Position numbers and translations under genes: made by a program
The notes under the pieces: generated by a model
Databases searched by the model: none
What the model was told of the DNA's origin: nothing
The model's input: only the letters and a program-made list of their open reading frames with translations
NCBI GenBank assembly: GCA_963763085.1
Contig: CAVXNB010000001.1
Coordinates: forward strand, 310,001-374,000
Source: CAVXNB01 sp963763085
Lineage (GTDB): Bacteria; Actinomycetota; Acidimicrobiia; Acidimicrobiales; Bog-793
Direction of reading: 5' to 3'
DNA length: 64,000 nt
In this document: piece by piece, positions 16,018 to 24,270 of the stretch
Layout of the letters: the number at the start of each line of letters is the position of its first letter
Numbering within the stretch: the first letter of the stretch is position 1

Positions 16018-17244
16018 ATGCGGCTCGAGAGGTGGCTCGGTGCCCTTCACGAGCGCAACTTCCGCCTCTATTTCATCGGCCAGCTGACGTCAGCCATCGG
16101 CACCGGCATGACGCCCGTGGCGTTGTCGTTCGCGGTGCTGGCGTTGCACCACGGGTCCGCCACCGAGGTCGGCGCGGTACTCACCGCGGAGACGATCCCG
16201 CTCGTGCTCTTCCTGCTCATCGGCGGCGTCGTGAGCGACCGGTTCGGCCGGAGACGGGTCATGCTGACCGCCGACGTCCTTCGGGCGTCGGCGGAGACCG
16301 CGCTCGGAGTCTGGATCCTCATCGGGCATCCACCCCTTTGGGGCTTCCTGTTCTTCTCCGCTCTGGTCGGCACTGGCACGGCCTTCTTCATGCCCGCTCT
16401 CACCGGTCTCATCCCCGAAGTGGCTGCGACCGAGCGCCTGACGCAAGCGAACGCGCTGAACGGCTTGACCTTCTCGATCGGCGGGATCCTCGGGCCCACG
16501 CTCGCCGGCGTCATCGTCGCGACCACCAGCCCCGGATGGGCGATCGTCGCCGACGCTCTCTCCTACGTCGTCAGCGTCTGGTCGCTGGCGGCACTCCGCC
16601 TGCGACCAGTGGCGGATGTGGCTCGCGAGTCGTTCTTGGTCCAGCTCCGCCGAGGGTGGAGCGAGTTCTGGTCACGGACGTGGCTCTGGGCGATCGTGCT
16701 GGTCGCGTCGTTCGCCAACCTGTTCATGATTGCGCCGTACTTCGTTCTCGGCGCGGTGATCGCCAAGGAGTCACTCGGGGGTGCTACCGCCTGGGGGACG
16801 ATCCTCGGCGCACAGGGAGTCGGGGCGGTGCTCGGCGGAGTCGCGATGCTGCGCGTGCGGTTTCGCAGGCCGCTCGTCGCCGCGACGCTCGCCTTGCTCG
16901 TGTGGCCCTACCCTCTGCTTTCGATCGCTTACCGGGCACCGGTGCCGGTCATCGCAGTCGGGGCATTGCTCGGCGGAGCGGCTTTTGCGATCTTCACAGC
17001 CCAGTGGGACACGACCATGCAGCGCGAGGTGCCGGCCGAGGTGCTCTCACGGGTGAGCGCCTACGACTGGTTCGGCTCGCTGGTCCTCCTGCCACTCGGC
17101 TACGCCATCGTCGGCCCGATCGCGTCGGTCATCGGGGATCAAGCAGTCTTCATCGCGGGGAGCGTCTTCATCGTTGTGGGAGTTGCCGTCATTCTCCTCG
17201 TCCCTGCGGTCCGACGCATCGGGCCGAAGCCGCAAGGTGCCTGA
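16018..17244 (+). CDS. Major facilitator superfamily transporter (putative exporter)
   Basis: 408 aa from ATG 16018; the frame is open further upstream but the typical MFS start LGALHERNFRLYFIGQLTSAIGTGMTPVAL begins here. About 12 hydrophobic segments are visible. The loop 2-3 motif reads GGVVSDRFGRRRVMLTAD. It resembles the MFS_3/enterobactin-exporter-like group that moves drugs or siderophores by proton antiport. The substrate is unknown. It is divergent from the AhpD-like gene. Confidence 0.88.
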   Translation: MRLERWLGALHERNFRLYFIGQLTSAIGTGMTPVALSFAVLALHHGSATEVGAVLTAETIPLVLFLLIGGVVSDRFGRRRVMLTADVLRASAETALGVWILIGHPPLWGFLFFSALVGTGTAFFMPALTGLIPEVAATERLTQANALNGLTFSIGGILGPTLAGVIVATTSPGWAIVADALSYVVSVWSLAALRLRPVADVARESFLVQLRRGWSEFWSRTWLWAIVLVASFANLFMIAPYFVLGAVIAKESLGGATAWGTILGAQGVGAVLGGVAMLRVRFRRPLVAATLALLVWPYPLLSIAYRAPVPVIAVGALLGGAAFAIFTAQWDTTMQREVPAEVLSRVSAYDWFGSLVLLPLGYAIVGPIASVIGDQAVFIAGSVFIVVGVAVILLVPAVRRIGPKPQGA

Positions 17245-17498
17245 CAATGAGGACTTCGAGAACTGCCAGAGATCAGCTGGCGTCGGCTCCCTCGAGCGTC
17301 CGCTCCACGACGGGTTGCTCCACCGCGGGTCTGTTCCACCGCGGGCTGTCTTTGAGGCTGGTACCTCGGGCCGCTCTTCGTGCTGAGATTCGCGATGTCT
17401 TCAGCCATGTTCTGCTGCGCGCAAGGCAAGCAGAGAAAGCTGTTGGGTAGGACGCGGGTGTCTTCGCCGCACCGGTTGCAGGTTCCCTGGATGCGCAT
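17139..17498 (-). CDS. Small zinc-ribbon protein
   Basis: 119 aa. Starts MRIQGTCNRCGEDTRVLPNS with a CxxC...CxxC pair in the first 30 residues (FLCLPCAQQN). A GGGGGA ribosome-binding site stands at a good distance from the ATG at 17498. The C-terminal half is Arg/Gln-rich, and its last ~105 bases overlap the 3' end of the MFS gene on the other strand, so the true end or reality of the tail is less sure. Function unknown; the ribbon may bind nucleic acid or a protein partner. Confidence 0.5.
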   Translation of the reverse strand: MRIQGTCNRCGEDTRVLPNSFLCLPCAQQNMAEDIANLSTKSGPRYQPQRQPAVEQTRGGATRRGADARGSRRQLISGSSRSPHCQAPCGFGPMRRTAGTRRMTATPTTMKTLPAMKTA

Positions 17499-17646
17499 GT
17501 TCGATCCCCCTTGCGTTCGCGATGCTCGGTCATCGCGGGTTGCAAGCATTATCTCCGCCATCTGCGCCCAGAGGCTCGGTCCGCCTCGCTGAGTGCCCAT
17601 CCGGACACTCGCGGTGGTGGCGGCTGCCGGCCTGGCAGCCGGCCGT

Positions 17647-18837
17647 TCAGGCCACGAGGATCCTGCCGCAGGGCTCGGCGCTGTAGCCCTCGAGAATCGC
17701 CAGCTGGCGGAGCAGCTCCCGACCGCCGAGCACATCGAGGAGAACGCGTACTTCCGAGCTCCCCATGAGGGCGCGAGGGATGTGGAGCTCGCAGATCTCC
17801 TCCTGCCACGGGACGAAGTCGAGCCCGAAGGCCAGAGCGGCTGGCTCGGTCGTGACGGCGGCGTCCGCCAGACCCGACCCGATGGCCGAGGCGACGAGCA
17901 GGTGGGCCGTGCACGCCGTCTCATAACCGGCGACCTCCGACGGGGAGATCCCGAGCCGATCGAGGTGATCGTCGAGCAGCCGGCGCGCTTCAGAGCCGCG
18001 CTCACGGTTGGCGATGCGTAAGCCTCGGCCAGCCACATCCCTCAGATCCCGCACCTTGCCCCGCTGGCCGGGCGCGATAGCCAAGCCCTCACGCCAGGCG
18101 GCGAAGCCGACCGCGGCGACGCCCGGCCGCGCCCGCGCGCGAGTGCCGACTCCGCGGTGCACCGCCGCCGCATGAACCGCACCGTTTTCGAGGAGCTCGA
18201 GGGCCATCGCGTTCCCGCACTGCCACCACAGAAGCTCCAACGGGGGCTTGTGCCGTGCCAGGGGGGCTTGGAGGAGCCCGAGCGCAGGGTCGCAGCCGGC
18301 GATGGCAAGCGTGGGCATCGCCTCGGCGATGCGAATGGCCTTGACGCAACGGTGATCGTGGCGGGGGCGCTTTCCGGCGGTCGTGATCTCGTTTCGCTCG
18401 GTTACATCGGCACGAGCCGGGTCGGCCCCGCCGTTGCTCGCCTTGGTGGCATCGCCCACCATGCCGAGCGCCGGCACGAAGCCGGGAACGAACGAGCCGT
18501 CCCGCGAGATCGGAAAGGCGGTCGTGTCGCCCGCGACATCGCTCAGCAGCAAGCGCCTGCGAGTGGTACCACCGTGTTGGCGAGAGGTCTGGGGAGCCAG
18601 CCTGGCGGTCACGGACGGTTCTTCAGTCGGGGAACTGAAGAGCTCCTCGACGGAAGTGTCGAGGGCGCGGGCAAGCGACAGACCGACGACGAGTGACGGT
18701 GACCAGCGACCGGATTCGATACCGGAGATGGCTTGGCGCGTGACGCCGGCCGCCCGCGCGAGGTCAGTCTGGGAGAACCCCCGTGCCAACCGCGCAAGTC
18801 TCAACCGGTCCTCTGTGGGGCTGTGGGTCTTCGACAT
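17647..18837 (-). CDS. XRE-family regulator fused to a molybdate/tungstate-type binding domain
   Basis: 396 aa. Residues ~8-65 are an XRE helix-turn-helix (RLARLARGFSQTDLARAAGV, RQAISGIESGRWSPSL). Residues ~170-390 resemble the periplasmic-binding-protein-like domain (PBP_like) found in one-component regulators (PTLAIAGCDPALGLL, GLRIANRERGSEARRLLD, TAHLLVASAIGSGLADAAV). It overlaps the 3' end of the ABC ATPase gene by 74 bp and so belongs to the transport operon. I infer that it senses oxyanion inside the cell and controls the operon. Confidence 0.82.
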   Translation of the reverse strand: MSKTHSPTEDRLRLARLARGFSQTDLARAAGVTRQAISGIESGRWSPSLVVGLSLARALDTSVEELFSSPTEEPSVTARLAPQTSRQHGGTTRRRLLLSDVAGDTTAFPISRDGSFVPGFVPALGMVGDATKASNGGADPARADVTERNEITTAGKRPRHDHRCVKAIRIAEAMPTLAIAGCDPALGLLQAPLARHKPPLELLWWQCGNAMALELLENGAVHAAAVHRGVGTRARARPGVAAVGFAAWREGLAIAPGQRGKVRDLRDVAGRGLRIANRERGSEARRLLDDHLDRLGISPSEVAGYETACTAHLLVASAIGSGLADAAVTTEPAALAFGLDFVPWQEEICELHIPRALMGSSEVRVLLDVLGGRELLRQLAILEGYSAEPCGRILVA

Positions 18838-19879
18838 TCGATCCGGCCTCCTTGTCGTTGATCGATGACGCGCTCACGAGAGGTGGATCGAGAGCCGTCA
18901 CTTCCCAGCGGTCGCCGACCCGCGGAGGTGATTCAGCGTGGACCTGCACCGCAGACTGACCCGCAGCAATGCCGTCTTCGCCCGCAAGCAACACGATCTC
19001 GCATGCGTAGCGCGGGCCGAACGCCTGCACTGATCGGACCGTTCCTCCGAACACGATGCCCCGGTCGGGCCAAGCTCCCTCGACGAAGCGGTCGGGATGC
19101 AGGGCCCAGAGCTGCCCCGAATCGTGAGGGACGAAGCTCTTGTAGCCGCAGAGCTCGGCCACCCGCTTCGTGGCAGGTTGGCGCACCAGCACCTCGGTGC
19201 TGGCTACTTGGAGCAGGCTGCCCTCGTCGATGATGCCGAGCCGGTGCCCGAAGGCTTGTGCCTCGCCGAGGTCGTGGGTCACGAGTATGGCCGCTGCTCC
19301 CGCGCGCTCACTGGCGTCGGAGGCGATGCTGCGCAGGAGGGCTCGGGAGGCCGCGTCCACCGCCGAGAACGGCTCATCGAGCAGGAGAGCTCGAAAAGGC
19401 CGGGCGATGGCGCGGGCCAGGCAGGCGCGCTGACGCTGACCGCCGGAGAGCGAGTCGGGCGCGGCGCCGGCGAGCCCGCCGAGACCTACCTCTTCGAGGA
19501 GTCGCTCGACGGAAACGCCCCCGACAAGTCCTCGCCCCCCGACGTGGTAGGTGACATTGGCGCCCACGCTCAGATGTGGAAACAGCGTGGTCGGCTGGCG
19601 AACCAGTGCGACGCGCCGCTCTCGTGGTTCCACCGGTCTTCCTTCACGAGCCCGCGCCCATCGCGCGTGCTCAGCATTGACCAGGCGGCCGTCGAGCCAG
19701 ATCCGGCCGCGTTTGAGAGCGACCGAGCCGGCGATCGCCTCCAGGCAAGTGGTCTTGCCTGATCCCGAGGCGCCGAAGAGGGACAAGCGCTCCCCCGGGG
19801 CCAGGCAGAGGCGGGCGACCACGTCGAAGCTCCGGCGGCCGACCACGAAATCGGCGTCGAGCATGGAGGTCGGCGTCAT
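18764..19879 (-). CDS. Tungstate/molybdate ABC transporter ATP-binding protein
   Basis: 371 aa. The ATG at 19879 overlaps the permease stop (ATGA). Walker A GASGSGKTT (residues 36-44), signature LSGGQRQRACLARA, Walker B ALLLDEPFS and H-loop VTHD are intact. The C-terminal third (LWALHPDRF, FGGTVRSVQAFGPRYACEI) is the MOP/TOBE regulatory domain of ModC/WtpC proteins. It powers oxyanion import with the adjacent permease. The 3' end overlaps the regulator gene. Confidence 0.88.
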   Translation of the reverse strand: MTPTSMLDADFVVGRRSFDVVARLCLAPGERLSLFGASGSGKTTCLEAIAGSVALKRGRIWLDGRLVNAEHARWARAREGRPVEPRERRVALVRQPTTLFPHLSVGANVTYHVGGRGLVGGVSVERLLEEVGLGGLAGAAPDSLSGGQRQRACLARAIARPFRALLLDEPFSAVDAASRALLRSIASDASERAGAAAILVTHDLGEAQAFGHRLGIIDEGSLLQVASTEVLVRQPATKRVAELCGYKSFVPHDSGQLWALHPDRFVEGAWPDRGIVFGGTVRSVQAFGPRYACEIVLLAGEDGIAAGQSAVQVHAESPPRVGDRWEVTALDPPLVSASSINDKEAGSNVEDPQPHRGPVETCAVGTGVLPD

Positions 19880-20718
19880 AGGCCGAGGCTCGCGGGGACG
19901 GGGACCGTTTTGCGTCCGCGAGCGCGGGCGCTCCAGAGCAACGCGATCAGTGGCAGCGGAAGGGCCGCCACGATGAGCAGCAGGGCAAAGACCAGGGACG
20001 GGTCGAGGCCATTGGCGATGAAGGTCTGATCGATCGTGATGGGAAGGCCCGCCGGGTTGTAGGCGACGATGAGCACCGCCCCGAAGGCGCCCATGGCACG
20101 CGCCCAGGCGATGGCGAGGCCGGTGGCCAGTCCCGGGGCGGCAAGCGGGAGCGTGATGCGGCGGAACGTGCTGAGCGGCCGGTCCCCGAGGAGCTGGGCG
20201 TCCTGCTCGAGACGCTCGTCCACGGACGCGAGTGCGGCCGTCGCCGTGATGATGTAGTAGGGCGCAGCCTCGTAGAACTCCGCCACTACGAGGGCGAAGA
20301 AGGTGTTCACGCCGAAGACGTTCGGATCGATGCTGGAGACGACCCGGCCGACGGGTCCCGCTTGGCCGAGGAGGAAGATCAGGAGCAGCCCGATGACGAG
20401 AGGCGGCATGAGGAGGGGCAGGATGATGCCCGCCTCGATGACCCGGGCGAACCTGAGGCGGCCGCGGGCGAGGAGGTAGGCAAGCGGGGTGCCCAGCACC
20501 ACCATGCATCCGAGCGCGATGGCGCTGGCTTCGAGCGAAATCCAAAGCGGGTCCAGGGCTCCGGGCTGGTCGAGGTTGACGCGGATCGAATGGGGCGACA
20601 CCTGGGTCAAGAGCACGACGAGCGGGCCGAGCAGGACGACCCACACCACGGCGGACGTCAAGACGGCCGCCGTGCCGGGGATACGCCCTACGGCATGGCG
20701 GCCAACTTGGACGATCAA
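19876..20718 (-). CDS. Tungstate/molybdate ABC transporter permease
   Basis: 280 aa with about six membrane segments. The EAA-like loop (DERLEQDAQLLGDRPLSTFRRITLPLAAPG) that docks on the ATPase is clear. It belongs to the ModB/WtpB/CysT group. It overlaps the binding-protein gene before it and the ATPase gene after it by 4 bp each, so the subunits are made in fixed proportion. Confidence 0.9.
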   Translation of the reverse strand: MIVQVGRHAVGRIPGTAAVLTSAVVWVVLLGPLVVLLTQVSPHSIRVNLDQPGALDPLWISLEASAIALGCMVVLGTPLAYLLARGRLRFARVIEAGIILPLLMPPLVIGLLLIFLLGQAGPVGRVVSSIDPNVFGVNTFFALVVAEFYEAAPYYIITATAALASVDERLEQDAQLLGDRPLSTFRRITLPLAAPGLATGLAIAWARAMGAFGAVLIVAYNPAGLPITIDQTFIANGLDPSLVFALLLIVAALPLPLIALLWSARARGRKTVPVPASLGL

Positions 20719-21824
20719 CTTCCGACTGTCCCTCCCAGAGCCTTGAACAGCTTGAGAATAGGCGCCGGCAGCACTTGGGCGGCCGACTTCTCTCCGGGTG
20801 CCAGGATCAGCTGAGGCTGACGCAGCACGTAGCCCGCCGACCTGAGGATCTTGCGCCCCTTCGACTGCAGGAGGAAGGCCACAAAGGCATGATCTGCTGC
20901 CTCGTCGGCGGGCGTGAAGGACGTGCCCTTCTGAGGCGACACGAGGGTGGTGCGGAGGTAGATCACCTCGCCTTGCTGCACGCTCCCGCTCACTTTCAGG
21001 CTCACCGTGGCGTAGTAGCTCGACTCACCGGGGTCGCCGAAGCTGAGCTGGGGCGGCAGGCCGATGTAGCGCAGGCCGTACTGCCGGGCCTCGGGCAGGT
21101 ACTCACTGCCGGCGTCGACGGTTCCGTCCTGGATGTCGACGGGCAGGGCGTCCTCGTCGTACATCTGCGACTTCGATCCGAAGGGGCTCGACTTCGTGAT
21201 GCCAAGAGCCTGCGCGGCCTCACCGGCGGGCAGGTGCAGATATTTCTGCGCCAGCTTGGACATGAGGATGAAGAAAATGCCCTGCGGGTCCTGAGTCGGG
21301 TCGGTCCTGCCGAGCTTGAACCCCGGGGTGTTGAACAGCTTGAACACGTCGGCGAGGGGCTTCTTGTGCAACCAGATCGCGTTGAGCTGGTTGCGGTAGC
21401 GGCTGTGCGTGGGAGAGTAGGCGATGACGAGCGGGTTCGAGACGACAGCCATGGCGAACTCCGCCCGCTTGGCCGGGAACAGCTCCTTTATCGCGTGGGC
21501 CCCGACAGCGAGGAACACTCCGGGGTTGATCTCGTGCGAGAGGATGTCCTGGGCGAGGGCAAGCGATCCGGCGCAGGGAGGGCCGCCGGCCGTGTCGCCC
21601 GTGGCCTTCTCGAAAGCCGGACCTAGGGTGTCCTTGTACAGCTTGTCGAGCGATCCGGCACACGCGACCGAGGCCGTGCCGTGCGCTAGCTGGGCGGTCG
21701 CCGGCCTCGGGGTCGTAGCAGCAGCGATCGAGGCGCTCGATGCGCCGACCGCCACCAGGGCAGTCATCGCGACCAGGGCCGTCGACCTCACGAGCCATGC
21801 GTTTGAAGTTCGTAGGCGGGTCAT
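20715..21824 (-). CDS. Tungstate/molybdate substrate-binding protein (WtpA-like)
   Basis: 369 aa from the ATG at 21824 (a TTG at 21848 is also in frame). Residues ~1-35 are a signal peptide. The mature part has ACAGSLDKLYKDTLGPAFEK, VVSNPLVIAYSP, KLGRTDPTQDPQG and DGTVDAGSEYLPEARQYGLRYIGLP, features of WtpA/ModA proteins that bind tungstate or molybdate. It works outside the membrane with the two genes that follow. First gene of the operon. Confidence 0.86.
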   Translation of the reverse strand: MTRLRTSNAWLVRSTALVAMTALVAVGASSASIAAATTPRPATAQLAHGTASVACAGSLDKLYKDTLGPAFEKATGDTAGGPPCAGSLALAQDILSHEINPGVFLAVGAHAIKELFPAKRAEFAMAVVSNPLVIAYSPTHSRYRNQLNAIWLHKKPLADVFKLFNTPGFKLGRTDPTQDPQGIFFILMSKLAQKYLHLPAGEAAQALGITKSSPFGSKSQMYDEDALPVDIQDGTVDAGSEYLPEARQYGLRYIGLPPQLSFGDPGESSYYATVSLKVSGSVQQGEVIYLRTTLVSPQKGTSFTPADEAADHAFVAFLLQSKGRKILRSAGYVLRQPQLILAPGEKSAAQVLPAPILKLFKALGGTVGS

Positions 21825-21853
21825 CGCGTCACGGTAGTCGGCTGTCAAGAGAT

Positions 21854-21887
21854 CTGTCTACAGGCAAGTAACACTGCCTACTGACAG
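21854..21887. promoter_or_regulatory. Dyad operator candidate at the oxyanion transporter promoter
   Basis: CTGTC-N3-AGGCA-N8-TGCCT-N3-GACAG is a two-part inverted repeat ~30 bp upstream of the binding-protein start. Its size and symmetry suit a dimeric regulator. The XRE/binding-domain protein at the end of the operon is the obvious candidate ligand, by inference only. Confidence 0.5.
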
Positions 21888-21914
21888 GTCAGGAATCGTT
21901 CGTACAGTGAAAAA

Positions 21915-21927
21915 ACTGGTACTTGTT
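21915..21927 (+). promoter_or_regulatory. ACTGGTACTTGTT box upstream of sugar ABC copy 1
   Basis: The 13-base string ACTGGTACTTGTT stands ~120 bp before the binding-protein start. The same 13 bases precede copy 2 (36156-36168), outside the near-identical repeat, and ACTGGTAC recurs at 41052-41059. TTGTTC with TACGTT 17 bases later could be a -35/-10 pair. It is either a promoter element or a shared regulator site. Confidence 0.45.
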
Positions 21928-22037
21928 CGGCGCGCGTCTTGCTGTTACGTTCCACCTGCAAGATCAACTTGGGAGCAGGGTCCTCCGCCCGAGGGCTCCT
22001 GTGTGAACGGTCAAAGATGACTGAAAGAGGGGGAAAC

Positions 22038-23153
22038 ATGTCGACAGAAGGACACGACGAGATCAGCAACGAGCAGCGCGAGCTCTCCCGCAGGCGCTTC
22101 TTGCGCAACGCGGGCCTCGCCGCCTCGTTGCCGCTCATCGGCGGCGTTGTCGAGATCCTGAGTGAGCAGGGAGCCGGCGCTTCGACCTACAAGCGCAACG
22201 ACGACCACCCGTTCTTCGCCAAGCACCCGAAGTACCACTTCGTGATGGTCAACCACGTGACGACGAACTCGTTCTTCACCGCCACCCAGTACGGCATCCA
22301 CGACGCTGCCAACCTCTTGGGTGTCTCCACCCAGTGGACCGGTTCGACCAGCTCGGTCGTCTCCCAGATGGTCTCGGCGATGGATGCCGCGATCGCGGCG
22401 AATGCGAACGGCATCGGCGTGTGCCTGATCGACAACACAGCCTTCAATTCGCCGGTCGACACCGCGCTCAGCGCCGGCATCCCGGTCATCGCCTACAACG
22501 CGGACGTGGAAGCCGGCTTTGTGAACAACCGCATGGCCTACGTCGGCCAGTCGAACCTGACAGCCGGAGCGGCCGTGGCCAACCACATCCTGAAGCACGT
22601 GAAGCGCGGTGACAAGGTCGCCGGGATCATCGCCACCCCGGGCACCGCGAACATCCAGCCCCGGATCAACGGCGCCAAGCCGATCTTCAAGAAGGCCGGG
22701 ATCCACTTCGTGGAGGTCGGAACCTCGGCCACGGAAGGCTCACCCGAGTACGACAAGATCCAGTCCTGGTACGCCGGCAACAAGGACGTGAAGTTCATGA
22801 TGACGGTCGACAGTGGCGACAGCGACGCGGCCGCGGAGTTCATCACCAACAACCACCTGAAGGGCAAGGTGGGCTGTGCGGGCTGGGATGTCGGCACCCC
22901 GGTGATCGACGCCGTCGCAAACGGCACCATGCTGCTGACGATCGACCAGCAGGCCTACCTGCAGGGCTTCCTGCCGATCGTGCAGCTCTTCCTCTACAAC
23001 ATCTCCGGCGGGCTGATGAAGCCCCAGAACACCGACACCGGCACGGCGATCGTGACCAAGGGCCTCGCCGGACCGTATAAGAAGAAGACCCGCTGGGAAG
23101 GCTCGAGCTCGAAGGAAGGGGTGCTCAAGCCACCCTCGTCCATCCCCTTCTAG
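22038..23153 (+). CDS. Sugar ABC transporter substrate-binding protein, Tat-type signal (copy 1)
   Basis: 371 aa from ATG 22038, preceded by AGAGGGGG. A twin-arginine signal (ELSRRRFLRNAGLAASLPLI, residues 15-34) suggests export folded through Tat. The rest is a type I periplasmic binding fold of the ribose/xylose group (NANGIGVCLIDNTAF, AGIPVIAYNADVE, YVGQSNLTAGAAVANHIL, IDQQAYLQGFLPIVQLFLY). It captures a sugar outside the membrane for the next two genes. The protein is identical to copy 2. Which sugar is not readable; xylose, arabinose or galactose fit the cluster. Confidence 0.9.
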   Translation: MSTEGHDEISNEQRELSRRRFLRNAGLAASLPLIGGVVEILSEQGAGASTYKRNDDHPFFAKHPKYHFVMVNHVTTNSFFTATQYGIHDAANLLGVSTQWTGSTSSVVSQMVSAMDAAIAANANGIGVCLIDNTAFNSPVDTALSAGIPVIAYNADVEAGFVNNRMAYVGQSNLTAGAAVANHILKHVKRGDKVAGIIATPGTANIQPRINGAKPIFKKAGIHFVEVGTSATEGSPEYDKIQSWYAGNKDVKFMMTVDSGDSDAAAEFITNNHLKGKVGCAGWDVGTPVIDAVANGTMLLTIDQQAYLQGFLPIVQLFLYNISGGLMKPQNTDTGTAIVTKGLAGPYKKKTRWEGSSSKEGVLKPPSSIPF

Positions 23154-24254
23154 GTGATGGAAGGCGAGCGATCGGCGATCGACTCACCTGACCAAGCTGT
23201 CGCAACCAGCCCGGCGGAGCCCCCAAGCGCAGTGGGGCCTCCGTCGGGCGGTATGCGTCGCACCATCTGGCGGGTCTTCTTATCGCAGCGTGAGATCACC
23301 CCGGTCATCATCACGATCGCCCTGTTCATCTACTTCGCCATTGACTCGTCGTCTTTCGTCAGCTCCCTCAGCCTGAACTCCGCCGCCGGGTTCGCGGGGC
23401 CGATCGGGGCGATCGCCGTCGGCGAGGTTCTCGTGCTGGTGCTGGGCGAGATCGACCTGTCCGCCGGGCAGGTGTTCCTGTTCGCCCCCTGGGTCATGTA
23501 CTGGATGTGGACCCTCGGGGTCCCCGTGGGGTGGGCCATCGTGGTCGCCCTCTTGGTCGTTGTCGGCGTCGGGCTGATGAACGGCCTGATCACCGTGTTG
23601 TTGAACGTGCCGTCGTTCGTCACGACCCTGGCGACCAACTTCATCCTGTTCGGTCTCGTGCTGATCTTCTCGAACGACACCGAAGCGTCGCCGATCCCCG
23701 GTGCCCTGCCTCCGCAGACCTCGCTCGTGCAGCCGCATGTGGGCCTCTTCGGCCAGGTGTTCGGTGTCTACCTGTGGTCGGAGATCATCTGGGTGGCGGT
23801 GATCGCAGTGATCGTCCACTTCATGTTCAGGCGGAGCCGCTTCGGCGTGCGCGTGGTGGCGACGGGCGGAAACCTGCAGGGCGCCGCCGAGGCCGGCGTG
23901 CCGGTCCGGCGCGTGAAGGTGCTGGTCTTCATGCTGTGCTCGTTCCTGGCCGGGCTCGTCGGGATCGTCGACGCGATCAAGTACGGGAGCATGGACCCGG
24001 GCAACGCCGGCGTCGACTACATCTTGTACGCCGTGGGCGCCTGCGTCATCGGCGGGACCGCCCTCACGGGCGGTCGCGGCACGGTCATCGGCGCCTTCAT
24101 CGGTGCCATCCTGATCGGGGTTCTCGAGGCCGGCCTCACGGTCATCGGGGTCAGCACCAACGACTTCTACGTCTACATCGGCCTCGTGATCATCGGCGCC
24201 ATGGCCCTTAACGTGTGGCTCGACCGTCTCGCCGCGCGCACCCGGACGAGTTGA
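23154..24254 (+). CDS. Sugar ABC transporter permease (copy 1)
   Basis: 366 aa, RbsC/XylH-type permease with about ten membrane segments. IGAIAVGEVLVLVLGEIDLSAGQVF is the conserved start of the family, and GACVIGGTALTGGRGTVIGAFIGAIL the conserved C-terminal loop that meets the ATPase. The GTG at 23154 follows the preceding stop without a gap (ATG 23157 is an alternative). Identical to copy 2 at protein level; one silent base differs (23576). Confidence 0.9.
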   Translation: MMEGERSAIDSPDQAVATSPAEPPSAVGPPSGGMRRTIWRVFLSQREITPVIITIALFIYFAIDSSSFVSSLSLNSAAGFAGPIGAIAVGEVLVLVLGEIDLSAGQVFLFAPWVMYWMWTLGVPVGWAIVVALLVVVGVGLMNGLITVLLNVPSFVTTLATNFILFGLVLIFSNDTEASPIPGALPPQTSLVQPHVGLFGQVFGVYLWSEIIWVAVIAVIVHFMFRRSRFGVRVVATGGNLQGAAEAGVPVRRVKVLVFMLCSFLAGLVGIVDAIKYGSMDPGNAGVDYILYAVGACVIGGTALTGGRGTVIGAFIGAILIGVLEAGLTVIGVSTNDFYVYIGLVIIGAMALNVWLDRLAARTRTS

Positions 24255-24270
24255 GGGACGGGATGAGACG

